A DNA stretch of 64,000 bases from Streptosporangium pseudovulgare (GTDB lineage Bacteria; Actinomycetota; Actinomycetes; Streptosporangiales; Streptosporangiaceae). A model generated the notes under the pieces. The model was not told the origin of the DNA. It did not search any database and saw only the letters and a list, made by a program, of their open reading frames with translations. The stretch's first letter is position 1. Each line of letters begins with the position of its first letter. Shown one piece after another: positions 25,971 to 34,835 of the stretch. Both the position numbers and the translations under genes were made by a program. The DNA lies in the NCBI RefSeq assembly GCF_014648055.1, contig NZ_BMQJ01000019.1:79901-143900 (forward strand). The letters run 5' to 3'.

Positions 25971-26932
25971 ATGCGGGCGGTGACGCGGAAGCCGCGCCCG
26001 GCGCGCTCCGCGTCGAGGACGCCGCCGAGCGCGGTCACCCGCTCGTTCAGCCCGAGCAGGCCGTGACCGGCGCCGGGCCTGGCCGTCCAGTGGCCCGCGG
26101 GTCCGTCGTCGTCGACGGTGACGACGACGGCGTCCGCGTCGCGGCGGAGACGGACCCGGACGCCGGTGGGGCCGGCGTGCCGCGCGGCGTTGTCGAGGGC
26201 CTCGCGGATCACCTTGCACACCGCCACCTGGACGCCCGGCGAGACCTCCCCGACCGGCCCGAGGTCGAGCCGGACGCGCAGCCCGGCGAGCCGCGCGGCC
26301 CGTACGATCCCGGGGACCCGGCCGAGGTCCTCCACGGGGTCCAGGGCCTCGGGCCCGTCGGTACGGCGGAGCACGGTGAGCATGCGGCGCAGCTCGGTGG
26401 TGGCGTGCCGGCTCGCCTCCTCGATGTCCGCCAGCGCCTCCCGCGCCTCGCGGACGGCGGCGTCACAGGCGGCGTCACAGGCGGTGTCAGAGGCGGCGTC
26501 ACGGGCGGTGTCAGAGGCGGCGTCACGGGCGGCGTCACAGGCCGTGCCACCGGTGGTGTCACGGACCGCGCCGCGGGCGGCGTCACCGGCGTCGATGACG
26601 TGCCGGGCCGCGGCGGCGCGGACGGTGACGAGGCCGAGGCCGTGGGAGACGATGTCGTGCAGGTCTCGGGCGACGCGCAGCCGTTCGACCAGTACCGCCT
26701 CGGACGCCGCCCACTCCGTGAGCCTGGCCTCGTGGGCGGCGCGCTCGGCGCGGCCCCGGCGGACGGCCCAGACCGCGACGCCGAACGCCGCCACCGTGAT
26801 CATCGGGGGCACGACGACCGCGAGGGGGCCGTTCGCCCCGACGCCGAGAAGAGTCGCGGCCAGTACGGCGAAGGCCGTTCCGGCGAGATATCGCACGCGT
26901 GACCGCCACACCGGCCGTCCCGGGGTGTTCAT
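25949..26932 (-). CDS. Sensor histidine kinase with minisatellite insertion
   Basis: A 327-residue HisKA_3-type kinase. Two transmembrane segments lie within about residues 14-57 with almost no extracellular part. The phosphorylated His is His92 (ARDLHDIVSHGL). HATPase motifs are Asn248 (REALDNAARHAG) and the G box GAGHGLLGL. Between the two helices of the dimerisation domain, residues about 115-158 are a repetitive insert (DAAR, DAAS, DTAR units) that relatives lack. It is encoded by a 12-bp tandem repeat. The ATG at 26932 was chosen by homology and a GGGG site. Partner: the response regulator downstream. Small, intramembrane-sensing kinases like this often detect envelope stress. Confidence 0.9.
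   Translation of the reverse strand: MNTPGRPVWRSRVRYLAGTAFAVLAATLLGVGANGPLAVVVPPMITVAAFGVAVWAVRRGRAERAAHEARLTEWAASEAVLVERLRVARDLHDIVSHGLGLVTVRAAAARHVIDAGDAARGAVRDTTGGTACDAARDAASDTARDAASDTACDAACDAAVREAREALADIEEASRHATTELRRMLTVLRRTDGPEALDPVEDLGRVPGIVRAARLAGLRVRLDLGPVGEVSPGVQVAVCKVIREALDNAARHAGPTGVRVRLRRDADAVVVTVDDDGPAGHWTARPGAGHGLLGLNERVTALGGVLDAERAGRGFRVTARIPDGETE
26460..26591. repeat. 12-bp tandem minisatellite inside the kinase gene
   Basis: Eleven 12-bp units follow without gaps, of the types GCGTCACAGGCG, GTGTCAGAGGCG and GCGTCACGGGCG, more diverged toward the right. Twelve bases keep the frame, so copy-number change would lengthen or shorten the protein by four residues at a time. Confidence 0.95.
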
Positions 26933-27188
26933 CGCCCCGATCCTACGGTCCGCCCGCCCCGGCGTCGTCGGACCGGGGGCTGACATCCCGCGGGCCGAGC
27001 CCGCCCCGGCGGACCCGCTCCGGGACCGATGCGCCAACCCCGGTGACGGCCGTTGGCTGGGGTCCTGCTTTACGGATCGTCCCGCCCGCCGCGGTCGCCG
27101 AGGGGCCGCCCGACCGGGCCCCGACACGGCGGAGATCCGCGGAACGGAATCCGGGGGACGGCGGCGATCCGGTGACGACGGGAGACAC

Positions 27189-27917
27189 ATGATCACGATC
27201 GACCAGGTCAGCAAACGGCGGGGGAGCAAGCAGATCCTCACCGAGGTCGGCTTCGAGGCGCGCCCGGGGCGGGTGACCGGGTTCCTCGGCCCGAACGGGG
27301 CCGGGAAGTCCTCCACCCTGCGCATCCTCCTCGGCCTGGACCGCCCCGACGGCGGCGTCGCCCTCGTGGCGGGGCGGCCGTTCGCCCGGTTGCGCCGGCC
27401 CCTGACGACGGTGGGCGCGGTGCTCGACGGCGGCGGCGCGCACCGCTCCCGCACCGGCCGCGGGCACCTGCGCTGGATCGCCGCCTCCAACGGGCTGCCC
27501 CGCGCCCGGGTGGACGAGGTCCTCGACCTCGTCGGCCTCACCGAGGCCGCGGGCCGGCGCGTGGGCGGCTACTCGCTCGGGATGGGCAGACGCCTCGCCC
27601 TCGCGGCGGCCCTGCTGGGCGACCCGCCGGTGCTGGTGCTCGACGAGCCGGTCAACGGGCTCGACCCCGAGGGCATCCGCCGGCTCCGCGTGCTCCTCCG
27701 GGACCGCGCCGCGGCCGGCGGGACCGTGCTGCTGTCCAGCCACCTCATCGGCGAACTGGCCGAGACCGTCGACGACGTCGTGGTCATCGACCGCGGGCGT
27801 GTCGTGGCACTGGGCACCCTCGCCGAGGTCACCGGCGCCCACCGCGGCCTTGAGGACGCGTTCTTCGCCCTCACCTCGGGCACGGGCCCCGGCACCGGGC
27901 ACGGGGGCCGGCCGTGA
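27189..27917 (+). CDS. ABC transporter ATP-binding protein
   Basis: A 242-residue ATPase of the drug/antibiotic exporter type. Walker A is GPNGAGKSS (34-42), the signature is a variant, YSLGMGRRL (near 129) instead of LSGGQ, and Walker B is VLVLDEP followed by NGLDPEG. The C-terminal 12 residues are Gly-rich and non-conserved. The ATG follows GGGAG. The stop overlaps the next permease gene as GTGA, so three genes form one operon. It is divergent from the two-component system across 256 bp, which suggests control by it. Substrate unknown. Confidence 0.92.
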   Translation: MITIDQVSKRRGSKQILTEVGFEARPGRVTGFLGPNGAGKSSTLRILLGLDRPDGGVALVAGRPFARLRRPLTTVGAVLDGGGAHRSRTGRGHLRWIAASNGLPRARVDEVLDLVGLTEAAGRRVGGYSLGMGRRLALAAALLGDPPVLVLDEPVNGLDPEGIRRLRVLLRDRAAAGGTVLLSSHLIGELAETVDDVVVIDRGRVVALGTLAEVTGAHRGLEDAFFALTSGTGPGTGHGGRP

Positions 27918-28675
27918 GGGCGCTCCGCGCGGAACTCCTCAAGCTCTCCGGGATCCCGTCGGCGTGGGTGGCGGTCGTGGTCGGCCTGGTCGTGCCCTTC
28001 GCCGTCGCGGCCCTCAACGCCGGCGCCCGGAGCGCCGGCCGGGCCGCGGGCGGCTCCGACCCGACCGGCGTCGACGCCGGGTTCCAGGAACTGGCCTTCG
28101 GGGTCATCGGCGTGGTCGTCCTCGGCGTCGCCGCGGCGAGCAGCGAGTACTTCGCCGAGGGCGGGGACTCGGCGGGCGGCCGGCAGATCACGGCGAGCCT
28201 GACCGCGGTGCCGTCCCGCGTCCGGTTCCTCGCCGCGAAGGCCGGCGCGCTGGTCCTGGCCGCAGCCGCCCTCGCCGTCCTCTCCACGGCGGCCACGCTC
28301 ACCGTCAGCCGGGTCGTGCCCGGGGAGTTCGCGGCGCCGCTCACCTCCGCCGACGCGCCGCGTGTCCTCGGAGTGGTCGCCTACTGGGTGCTGACCGCGC
28401 TGCTCGCCCACGGGCTCACCCTCCTCACCCGCGGCGGCGTGGTGCCGCTCGTCGTGCTCATCCTGAACACCTCCGTCGTCAGCGTCACCTACCTGCTGAC
28501 CCGGGTCACGCCCCTGGCTAACTACCTGCCCGACCTGGCCGGGGCGCGGATGTTCGTCCGGACGTTCCGGTCCTCCGTGGAGATCCCGCCCCTCGCCGGG
28601 GGCGTCGTCATGGCCGCCTGGACGCTCGCGCTGTTCGGCGTCGCCGCCGCCGTCTTCCTCCGGAGGGACGCGTGA
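27914..28675 (+). CDS. ABC transporter permease
   Basis: A 253-residue membrane protein with about six transmembrane segments, of the ABC-2 type (the N-terminus RALRAELLKLSGIPSAWVAVV is the usual amphipathic entry helix, and AAASSEYFAEGGDSAGGRQITASL is the typical cytoplasmic loop). It pairs with the ATPase just upstream. The GTG start overlaps the ATPase stop, and its own stop overlaps the next permease start; the three genes are translationally coupled. Probably one half of a heterodimeric exporter. Confidence 0.88.
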   Translation: MRALRAELLKLSGIPSAWVAVVVGLVVPFAVAALNAGARSAGRAAGGSDPTGVDAGFQELAFGVIGVVVLGVAAASSEYFAEGGDSAGGRQITASLTAVPSRVRFLAAKAGALVLAAAALAVLSTAATLTVSRVVPGEFAAPLTSADAPRVLGVVAYWVLTALLAHGLTLLTRGGVVPLVVLILNTSVVSVTYLLTRVTPLANYLPDLAGARMFVRTFRSSVEIPPLAGGVVMAAWTLALFGVAAAVFLRRDA

Positions 28676-29502
28676 CCGCCGCCGCCCGCCTCCCGAGGCC
28701 CGGCGCGTCCGGCGCGTCCGGCTTCTCCAGTCATTCCGGTACGTCCGGACCACGCGTCGTGGCCGGCACGTTCCGCGCGGAGGTCCTGAAGCTCCTCACC
28801 CTCCCGGCGCTGTACCTGACGGCCGCGATCACCTGGGCGGTCGCCCCGCTCCTGGCGGTCGCGTCCGTCTCGGCCGCCGCCGGGGAGGGGAACGGACCCG
28901 GCCCGGGGACGGACCCGGGTCTGGCGCCGGTCGGGTACGCGCAGGCCGGGTTCGTCGTCCTCGGCGTCCTCGCCGCCGCCTCCGAGTACCGGGGAGGGCA
29001 GATCAGGACGACGCTGACGTGCGTGCCACGCCGGGTCGAGGTGCAGCTCGCGAAGGCGGCGGCGCTCGCCGTGACGGCCCTTCCCGTCGCCGTGGCGACC
29101 GCCGGGTCCGGCGTCCTCGCCGCCCGCGCGGCGCTCGCCGCGCACGCTCCGCCGTACGGCGCCGCCGGGCCGGTGGACGCGCCGGGGGAGGTCCGGGCCG
29201 TGGCGGGGGCGGCCGCGTACCTCGTCCTCACCGCGCTGCTCTCCTCCGCCGTCGCGACGTTGACGCGCGGGACGATTCCGGCCGTCACGGTGCTCCTCGG
29301 CCACCACTTCGTCGTCGGCCCCTACCTGGCCGGCAGGACCGCGCTCACCGCGTACCTGCCCGGCACCGCGGGTCTGTGGCCCGGCGGCGGTACGGGCGCC
29401 GGCGAGGTGCTCGGCGCAGGGGGGAGGTGGGCCGTCGTCACCGGCTGGACCGTCGCCGCGCTCGGCGTCGCGATCGTCTCGTTCCGGCGCCGGGACGCGT
29501 AG
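28672..29502 (+). CDS. ABC transporter permease
   Basis: A 276-residue membrane protein of the same design as its upstream neighbour (FRAEVLKLLTLPALYLTAAI, EYRGGQIRTTLTCVP, final RRRDA) after an extra 30-residue Ser/Gly-rich leader. The two permeases therefore look like products of an old duplication. The start overlaps the preceding stop as GTGA. With the ATPase it forms the third part of an exporter that probably protects against an antimicrobial or exports a peptide or lipid; the cargo is not evident. Confidence 0.88.
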   Translation: MTAAARLPRPGASGASGFSSHSGTSGPRVVAGTFRAEVLKLLTLPALYLTAAITWAVAPLLAVASVSAAAGEGNGPGPGTDPGLAPVGYAQAGFVVLGVLAAASEYRGGQIRTTLTCVPRRVEVQLAKAAALAVTALPVAVATAGSGVLAARAALAAHAPPYGAAGPVDAPGEVRAVAGAAAYLVLTALLSSAVATLTRGTIPAVTVLLGHHFVVGPYLAGRTALTAYLPGTAGLWPGGGTGAGEVLGAGGRWAVVTGWTVAALGVAIVSFRRRDA

Positions 29503-29683
29503 GGTCCGTCCGCGCCGCCGTACGGGCGCGCGGCCGCGTCCCGTCCGCGCGGTGCGGCCCGCCCGGTCGACGGCTCCCGGGTTCACCGCTTCGGGGAACG
29601 CCGCGCGAGCCGGCCCGCCCGGGTACCGGGGCGTACGGCGGTCCCGGCGGTGTACGGCGTTCCGGTGGGGGCGCTCGGCGGCC

Positions 29684-30454
29684 TCAGAAGAACTGCCAGA
29701 TGCTGAACCTGCGGACGACGAGGGGGACCGAGGCCCGGCCGACCACCCGGATGTGCCTGATGCGGGTCCTGAGGTTCATCGTGACCTTCACGCATTTCAG
29801 GCAGACCTCGTGGAAACCCGGCAGAGCGTAGTAGGAGATCGAGGTGGCGCGGTGTCCCAGGCCCCGTTTGGACAGGCTCAGCCCGACCTCCCGGTAGATC
29901 CGCCGCGATCCCTTCAGGGTGAAGGCGGTCGAGCCGATGAGCGCGTGGTTCGCCGTCTTGGGGCAGTGCGCGAATACCCGGACGTGGCTGGCCTGGCGGG
30001 GGTCGAAGGGCAGGACCCGGAGCGACGGGACCTTCTTCAGCAGCCGGGGGATGTGGTTGCGCCCCCCGGTGAACGGCGTGAACACCGTCTGGTCGGTCCG
30101 GGACCTGACGTAGGCCGTGCTCGTGGCACTGGCACTGGCGCTCGCGGTGGCGGTGGCCGTGGCGCTCGCGCTGGGGCCGGCGCTCGGACTCGCACTGGGG
30201 CTGGGGCCGGCGCTCGGACTCACGCTGGCACTGGGGCTGAGGCTGGCGCTCGCGCTGGGGCTGGGACTGGGGCTCGTGCTGGGACCGGGGGCGGGGCCGG
30301 CGCCTGCATTCGGGCTCGCGCCGGGATCGGGGGCGGGAACGGCCGCGGTGCCGGGCACGGGGGCGCCCGCGACCGGAGTGGCGCCGGGCCAGGCCACGAC
30401 GGCCGGACCCGCCAGGAAGGCCGCGGCCACCCCGGCGCCGATGACGAGACGCAT
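29684..30454 (-). CDS. Secreted protein with Ser/Pro/Ala linker, unknown domain
   Basis: A 256-residue exported protein. It starts with a signal peptide (MRLVIGAGVAAAFLAGPAVV). Residues about 30-110 are a low-complexity linker of SPSPSASAS and TATATASAS type, likely a wall-spanning or flexible stalk. The C-terminal 140 residues form a globular domain that I do not recognise, with HCPKTANHALIGS, two Cys in EVCLKCVKV and several basic residues. The ATG follows AGGAGGA with 4 nt spacing, which fixes the start. It stands alone. Cell-surface location is inferred from the signal and linker. Confidence 0.8.
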   Translation of the reverse strand: MRLVIGAGVAAAFLAGPAVVAWPGATPVAGAPVPGTAAVPAPDPGASPNAGAGPAPGPSTSPSPSPSASASLSPSASVSPSAGPSPSASPSAGPSASATATATASASASATSTAYVRSRTDQTVFTPFTGGRNHIPRLLKKVPSLRVLPFDPRQASHVRVFAHCPKTANHALIGSTAFTLKGSRRIYREVGLSLSKRGLGHRATSISYYALPGFHEVCLKCVKVTMNLRTRIRHIRVVGRASVPLVVRRFSIWQFF

Positions 30455-30704
30455 GCGATCCTCCTGCCCGGACGGGTGCCCGCGCCGGCCGAGTGCTTCC
30501 GCCGGGCGCGGCACGGGTGACGGTGGAGGGGCGCTCGTCCGAAGCCCACTCCGCGGGTCTCCACCGTGGCGGGGGCCCACGGCCCGGGCCCGGGGCGATC
30601 CGGGCGAGGATTCCCGGATCGCCGTCCTGACCAGGCTGTTCGTCTTAATTATGTGTGCAGTGTCGCGAAAAAAGGGGAGCCACGCTGGTCCGGCGTACCG
30701 CGCC

Positions 30705-32273
30705 CTACGCGATCGGCGCCGTGGCGGCCGCCGCCCCGGCGGGCTCGGCCCCGGCCACCGTCCAGGCTTCGGCCCGGGTCCCGGCGGGTTCGGCGGTTCC
30801 GGCCGCTCGCGGTCTCGCGGGGCTCCCCGTGACACCGGCCGGCTCGGACGCGGTCGCGGCGCCGGCGGGTTCGGCCCCGGGGCCGGCGGTCCGGGCCGTC
30901 CGCAGCGCGAACAGGCTGATCGGCACGCCGGCCAGCACGATCGCCGCCGACACCACCAGCGCGTACCGGTAGGCGTCCAGGAAGGCCGCCGCCGGCGCGG
31001 TGCCGTCCGTCAGGAGGGATGCCTGCCGGGTGCTGAGGATCGCACCGAGGACGGTGACGCCGAGCAGCCCGAACACCTGTCGTGAGACGTTCAGCGCCCC
31101 CGAGGCGACCCCGGCGCGGCCGGCGGGCAGCGCGGTCAGGATGGCGGTGGTCAGCGGCACCAGCAATCCGCCGCCGAGCCCGTAGAGCAGGAACCACGGC
31201 AGCAGGTCGGCGAACGAGCCGCCCTCTCCGACGAAGGAGATCCCGAAGATCGCGACGGCCATCAGCAGCATCCCGGCGGCCACGGTGCGGGCGGTCCCGA
31301 GCCGGGCGGTGACCCGGGGCGCGACCGCCGCGACCACGGACATGACCAGTGCCATCGGCACGAACGACGCCCCGGCCTCGGTGGGCGAGAAGCCCAGCGC
31401 GTTCTGCAGGTAGAGAGCGGTGAAGAAGTAGATCCCGAACACCGCGAACGACCACAGCCCCGTCACCAGGGTTCCGCCGCTGAACACCCGCGACCGGAAC
31501 AGCGACAGGTCGATCATCGGCTCGGACGTGCGGAGCTCGACCGCGACGAAGACCAGTGCCGAGACCAGCGCGAGGCCGAACGCGCCGAGGATCTCCGGTG
31601 AGGTCCAGCCGGCCTTCCCGCCCTCGATGAGGGCGTACGTCAGGGAGACCATCGTCAGGCTCGACGTGACGATGCCGGGCAGATCGAGGCGGCGCCGTAC
31701 CGGGTCGCGGGGGGCGGCCGCGATGGCCCACAGGCCGAGCCCGAACGCCACGATCCCGATCGGGACGTTGATCAGGAAGATCCAGCCCCAGTGCCACCGC
31801 TCGCTGATCACCCCACCGGTCAGCGGCCCCAGCGCCATGGCCAGCGCGCCGATCGCGCTCCACAGGCCGACCGCGGTCGCGCGCTCCCTGGGATCGGGGA
31901 AGACCGTGGTCAGCAGCGCGAGGGCGGTGGGCGCCAGGAGGGCGGCGCCGACGCCCTGGAACACCCGGGTGGCGGTCAGCACGCCGCCGTCCGCGGCCAG
32001 GCCGGCGGCGAGGGAGGACAGGGTGAAGGCGGCGAGGCCGGCCAGGAAGATCCGCCGCCTTCCGAACAGGTCGGCCAGCCGCCCGCCGGCCAGCATCAGC
32101 CCGGCCGAGACGAGGACGTACACGCTCACGACCCATTCCAGGCCCGAGACGTCCAGCGAGAGGTCCCGCTGGATCGTCGGCAACGCGACGTTGACCACGT
32201 TGTTGTCGAGATAGGTCATGAAAGTGGCGAGGGAGATCGCTCCCAGTGCCCACCACCTGCGGTCTTGCGGCAT
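30705..32273 (-). CDS. DHA2 family MFS drug exporter
   Basis: A 522-residue proton-driven exporter of the EmrB/QacA (DHA2) group with about 14 transmembrane segments. Motif A is GRLADLFGRRR (about 65-75), motif D1 is LDNNVVNVALP (about 22-32), and motif C lies in ALAMALGPLTGG. The last 60 residues are an Ala/Glu/Pro-rich tail. The ATG at 32273 follows AGGAG. It is divergent from a TetR gene and its promoter carries a perfect-looking TetR-type palindrome, so it is the likely target of that repressor. It probably exports a toxic hydrophobic compound. Confidence 0.92.
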   Translation of the reverse strand: MPQDRRWWALGAISLATFMTYLDNNVVNVALPTIQRDLSLDVSGLEWVVSVYVLVSAGLMLAGGRLADLFGRRRIFLAGLAAFTLSSLAAGLAADGGVLTATRVFQGVGAALLAPTALALLTTVFPDPRERATAVGLWSAIGALAMALGPLTGGVISERWHWGWIFLINVPIGIVAFGLGLWAIAAAPRDPVRRRLDLPGIVTSSLTMVSLTYALIEGGKAGWTSPEILGAFGLALVSALVFVAVELRTSEPMIDLSLFRSRVFSGGTLVTGLWSFAVFGIYFFTALYLQNALGFSPTEAGASFVPMALVMSVVAAVAPRVTARLGTARTVAAGMLLMAVAIFGISFVGEGGSFADLLPWFLLYGLGGGLLVPLTTAILTALPAGRAGVASGALNVSRQVFGLLGVTVLGAILSTRQASLLTDGTAPAAAFLDAYRYALVVSAAIVLAGVPISLFALRTARTAGPGAEPAGAATASEPAGVTGSPARPRAAGTAEPAGTRAEAWTVAGAEPAGAAAATAPIA

Positions 32274-32289
32274 AACAGCTCCTCTACAC

Positions 32290-32314
32290 TGTACTTGTAC
32301 GTCGTACATGTACA
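32290..32314. promoter_or_regulatory. TetR-type operator palindrome
   Basis: TGTACTTGTACG and CGTACATGTACA are 12-bp arms around a single T, with one mismatched pair. It lies 17 bp upstream of the MFS start and 42 bp upstream of the TetR start, in the shared promoter region. A further half-site TGTAC occurs at 32330-32334. Binding by the adjacent TetR protein is inferred. Confidence 0.7.
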
Positions 32315-32355
32315 GCGCATAGTGGAACCTGTACCGCGTATAGTTGTCAAGCGTG

Positions 32356-33015
32356 ATGGGAAAACTGACGCGCGAGGCGGTCGTCGAGCGGGCGCTGGAG
32401 ATCGGTGACGCCGAAGGGCTTCAGGCGGTCACCATCCGGCGGCTCGCCCAGGAGCTGGGCGTCACGCCGATGGCGCTGTACTGGCACTTCAAGAACAAGG
32501 AGCAGCTGGTCGTCGGGATGGCCGACCATCTGATCGAGGACTTCGAGATCACCCCCGACGGCTCACGCCCGTGGCAGGAGCAGCTCCGCGAACTCGTCGG
32601 CCGGCTGGTGCGGATGCTGCGGCGTCACCCCTGCGCGGAGGCCGTGCTGGAGGAGGTCGACAAGATGGAGGTGCCGGCCTTCCTGCGGGTGTGGGACACC
32701 GCCCTCGGCCTGGCCCTGCGCGCCAGGTTCGGCGCCCGGGAGAGCTGCCTGATCACCCGGTACATCCTCCAGGGGGCCATCGCCCTGGCCGGAGGCTCGG
32801 TGGAGCACCGCAGGTGCGTGCCGGATGAGGAGCGAGCGGAGCACGTCCGCCTCAAGCGCGTCCGCTTCCAGTCGCTCCCGCCGGACACCTACCCGAACAT
32901 CGTGCGGATGGCCGTACCCCTCACCGAGAGGGGCGACGCCGAGCTCTACGACACGTTCGGCGTGGACCTGCTGCTGGCCGGCATCGAATCCATGGCGGCC
33001 CGGCTCGACGGCTGA
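32356..33015 (+). CDS. TetR family repressor
   Basis: A 219-residue TetR-type repressor. The HTH is at about residues 4-50 (LTREAVVERALEIGDAEGL, then VTIRRLAQELGVTPMALYWHF). The rest is the helical ligand-binding domain of the TetR_C group (HPCAEAVLEEVDKM ... YILQGAIALAGGSVEH). A TATAGT box ends 12 nt before the ATG and no ribosome-binding site is visible, so the message is probably leaderless or nearly so. It should repress the divergent MFS gene through the palindrome between them. Its 3' end overlaps a second MFS gene by 70 bp, tail to tail. Confidence 0.92.
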   Translation: MGKLTREAVVERALEIGDAEGLQAVTIRRLAQELGVTPMALYWHFKNKEQLVVGMADHLIEDFEITPDGSRPWQEQLRELVGRLVRMLRRHPCAEAVLEEVDKMEVPAFLRVWDTALGLALRARFGARESCLITRYILQGAIALAGGSVEHRRCVPDEERAEHVRLKRVRFQSLPPDTYPNIVRMAVPLTERGDAELYDTFGVDLLLAGIESMAARLDG

Positions 33016-34661
33016 GCCGCGGACGGCCCGGACGGCCCGGACGGCTTGGCCGGTTCGCCGCCGCGCCGCCGCGGCCGGGCGAGCGCCGCGCACACGGCTC
33101 CGCACAACGCGACGCCCAGCAGCACGGCGTAGGTGTTGCGGAAGCCGGTCATCAACTGCTCCACGGCGGCCGGGGAGACGCGGGAGAGCGTGCCCGCGTA
33201 CACCCGGCCGCGCAGCTCGGCGCTGACCGGCCCGGTCAGCACGCTCAGCGTGAGCGCGACACTGAGCACGATCCCGACGTTCATGATCATGAGGCGGAAG
33301 CCGTTCACCAGGCCGAGGTTGCCGGCCGGCAGCGCGGCCATGACCTGGGTGGTGTTGCCGGTGAGGAACGTCCCGCTGCCGCACCCGCACAGGAACAGTC
33401 CCGTCCCCACGACCCAGTACGGCGTGCCCGGCGCGGTGGACGGCATCAGCACGGCGAGGCCGGCGGTGCTCAGCAGCGCCCCTCCGACGGACAGCGCGTG
33501 CGGGGAGATCCGGCGGCCCAGGGAGCCGGCGAGCGGCGAGGCGACGGCCATGCCGACCGGGACCGGGAGCACGGCCAGGGCGGCGGTGACCGGCCCGGCG
33601 CCCATGGCCGCCCGGAAATAGAGGGCGGCCAGCAGGATGAGCGACGCGCGGGCCAGTGCGTTGCAGAACGAGGCGGCGTTGGCGAAGGCCAGCATGCGCT
33701 CGCCGAACAGCCGGACGTCGAGCACGGGCCGCGCCGCCCGGCGCTCCACCGCCACCAGCACCGGCACCAGGGCCGCCGCGACGGCGGCGCCGGTGAGCGC
33801 GACCGGGCTGGACGGGCCGCGCGACCCCGCCTCCGACAGCGCGACGAGCGCGGCCGACAGCAGGGCGAACATGACCAGGTTCCCGGCCGCGTCCACCGGC
33901 TCGCGGGGGCCGGGGGCGACCCTGCGCAGCACGAACGCGCCCCAGACGAGGGCGAGCAGGCCGGCCGGGACGTTCATCCAGAAGATCCACCGCCAGCCCG
34001 CCGTCTCGGCGACCAGGCCGCCCAGCGTGGGGCCGACGAGCTGGGCGACGGAGAGGGTGCCGATGTAGACCCCCATGCCCTGGCTGAGCCGGTCGGGCGG
34101 GAAGGCGTCGGTGATGATCACCGTGCCGTTGGCCAGGATCATTGACGCCCCGACCGCCTGCACGGCCCGCATGGCGATCAGGAACCACACCCCCGGGGAG
34201 AGCCCGGCCAGCAGCGACCCGGCGGTGAAGAGGGCGAAGCCCGCGAGGTAGACCTCCCTGCGCCCGAGCAGGTCGGCCACCCGGCCGAAGAACACCAGGC
34301 TGGCGGTGTTGACCAGCATGAAGGCCAGCAGGACCCATCCCGCGGCGAACGCGTCGGCGTGGAAGTGCCCGACCACCTCGGGGAGCGCCACGTTGAGCGT
34401 GTTGCCCGCCACGCCGATCAGCACCAGGCCGAGGCCGGTCACGGAGCAGACCAGCCACGCGTGGCGGAGCCGGGCGGCGTACTCGGGCGAACCCGGCGTG
34501 TCCCGTGGGACCCGTGGGTGCCCTGGGCCCACCGCCTCGCCCGGCGCTTCCGGCGCACTCCGCGCGTTCTGTCCGTCCTGTGCGTCCGACGGGTCCGACG
34601 GGTCCGGCGCGTCCGAGGCGGCCCGGCCGCTGGGACGCGGGTCCTGGGGGGCGGAGGCCAT
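32946..34661 (-). CDS. DHA2 family MFS transporter
   Basis: A 571-residue membrane transporter with about 14 transmembrane segments. After a 65-residue disordered, Pro/Asp-rich head come LVCSVTGLGLVLIGVAGNTLNVALP (motif D1 region) and GRVADLLGRREVYL (motif A, near residue 125). It differs from the other exporter in the window in sequence and in its long N-terminal tail. Its last 23 codons are antisense to the end of the TetR gene. Likely exports a drug or metabolite; whether the TetR protein controls it is not shown by the sequence. Confidence 0.9.
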   Translation of the reverse strand: MASAPQDPRPSGRAASDAPDPSDPSDAQDGQNARSAPEAPGEAVGPGHPRVPRDTPGSPEYAARLRHAWLVCSVTGLGLVLIGVAGNTLNVALPEVVGHFHADAFAAGWVLLAFMLVNTASLVFFGRVADLLGRREVYLAGFALFTAGSLLAGLSPGVWFLIAMRAVQAVGASMILANGTVIITDAFPPDRLSQGMGVYIGTLSVAQLVGPTLGGLVAETAGWRWIFWMNVPAGLLALVWGAFVLRRVAPGPREPVDAAGNLVMFALLSAALVALSEAGSRGPSSPVALTGAAVAAALVPVLVAVERRAARPVLDVRLFGERMLAFANAASFCNALARASLILLAALYFRAAMGAGPVTAALAVLPVPVGMAVASPLAGSLGRRISPHALSVGGALLSTAGLAVLMPSTAPGTPYWVVGTGLFLCGCGSGTFLTGNTTQVMAALPAGNLGLVNGFRLMIMNVGIVLSVALTLSVLTGPVSAELRGRVYAGTLSRVSPAAVEQLMTGFRNTYAVLLGVALCGAVCAALARPRRRGGEPAKPSGPSGPSAAQPSSRAAMDSMPASSRSTPNVS

Positions 34662-34801
34662 GCCGCCCAGTCTGACGTACGGCGTGCCGACGGTCCGGTC
34701 CCGGCCGGTGCGGTGATCCGCAGAAGGCGATGCAGAAATGTGATGTTTGCCACGTCATCCGTTGGAACGGTTCAAACGTGTATCACGCGTATCCATGGAA
34801 C

Positions 34802-34818
34802 ACGCCAGTCTCTGGCGT
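34802..34818 (+). promoter_or_regulatory. Hairpin in leader of collagen-like gene
   Basis: ACGCCAG and CTGGCGT pair around a 3-nt loop, 18 nt before the GTG start and just ahead of the AAAGGAAG ribosome-binding site. It may stabilise the message or influence initiation. Confidence 0.4.
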
Positions 34819-34835
34819 CGCAGAAAGGAAGCCCA

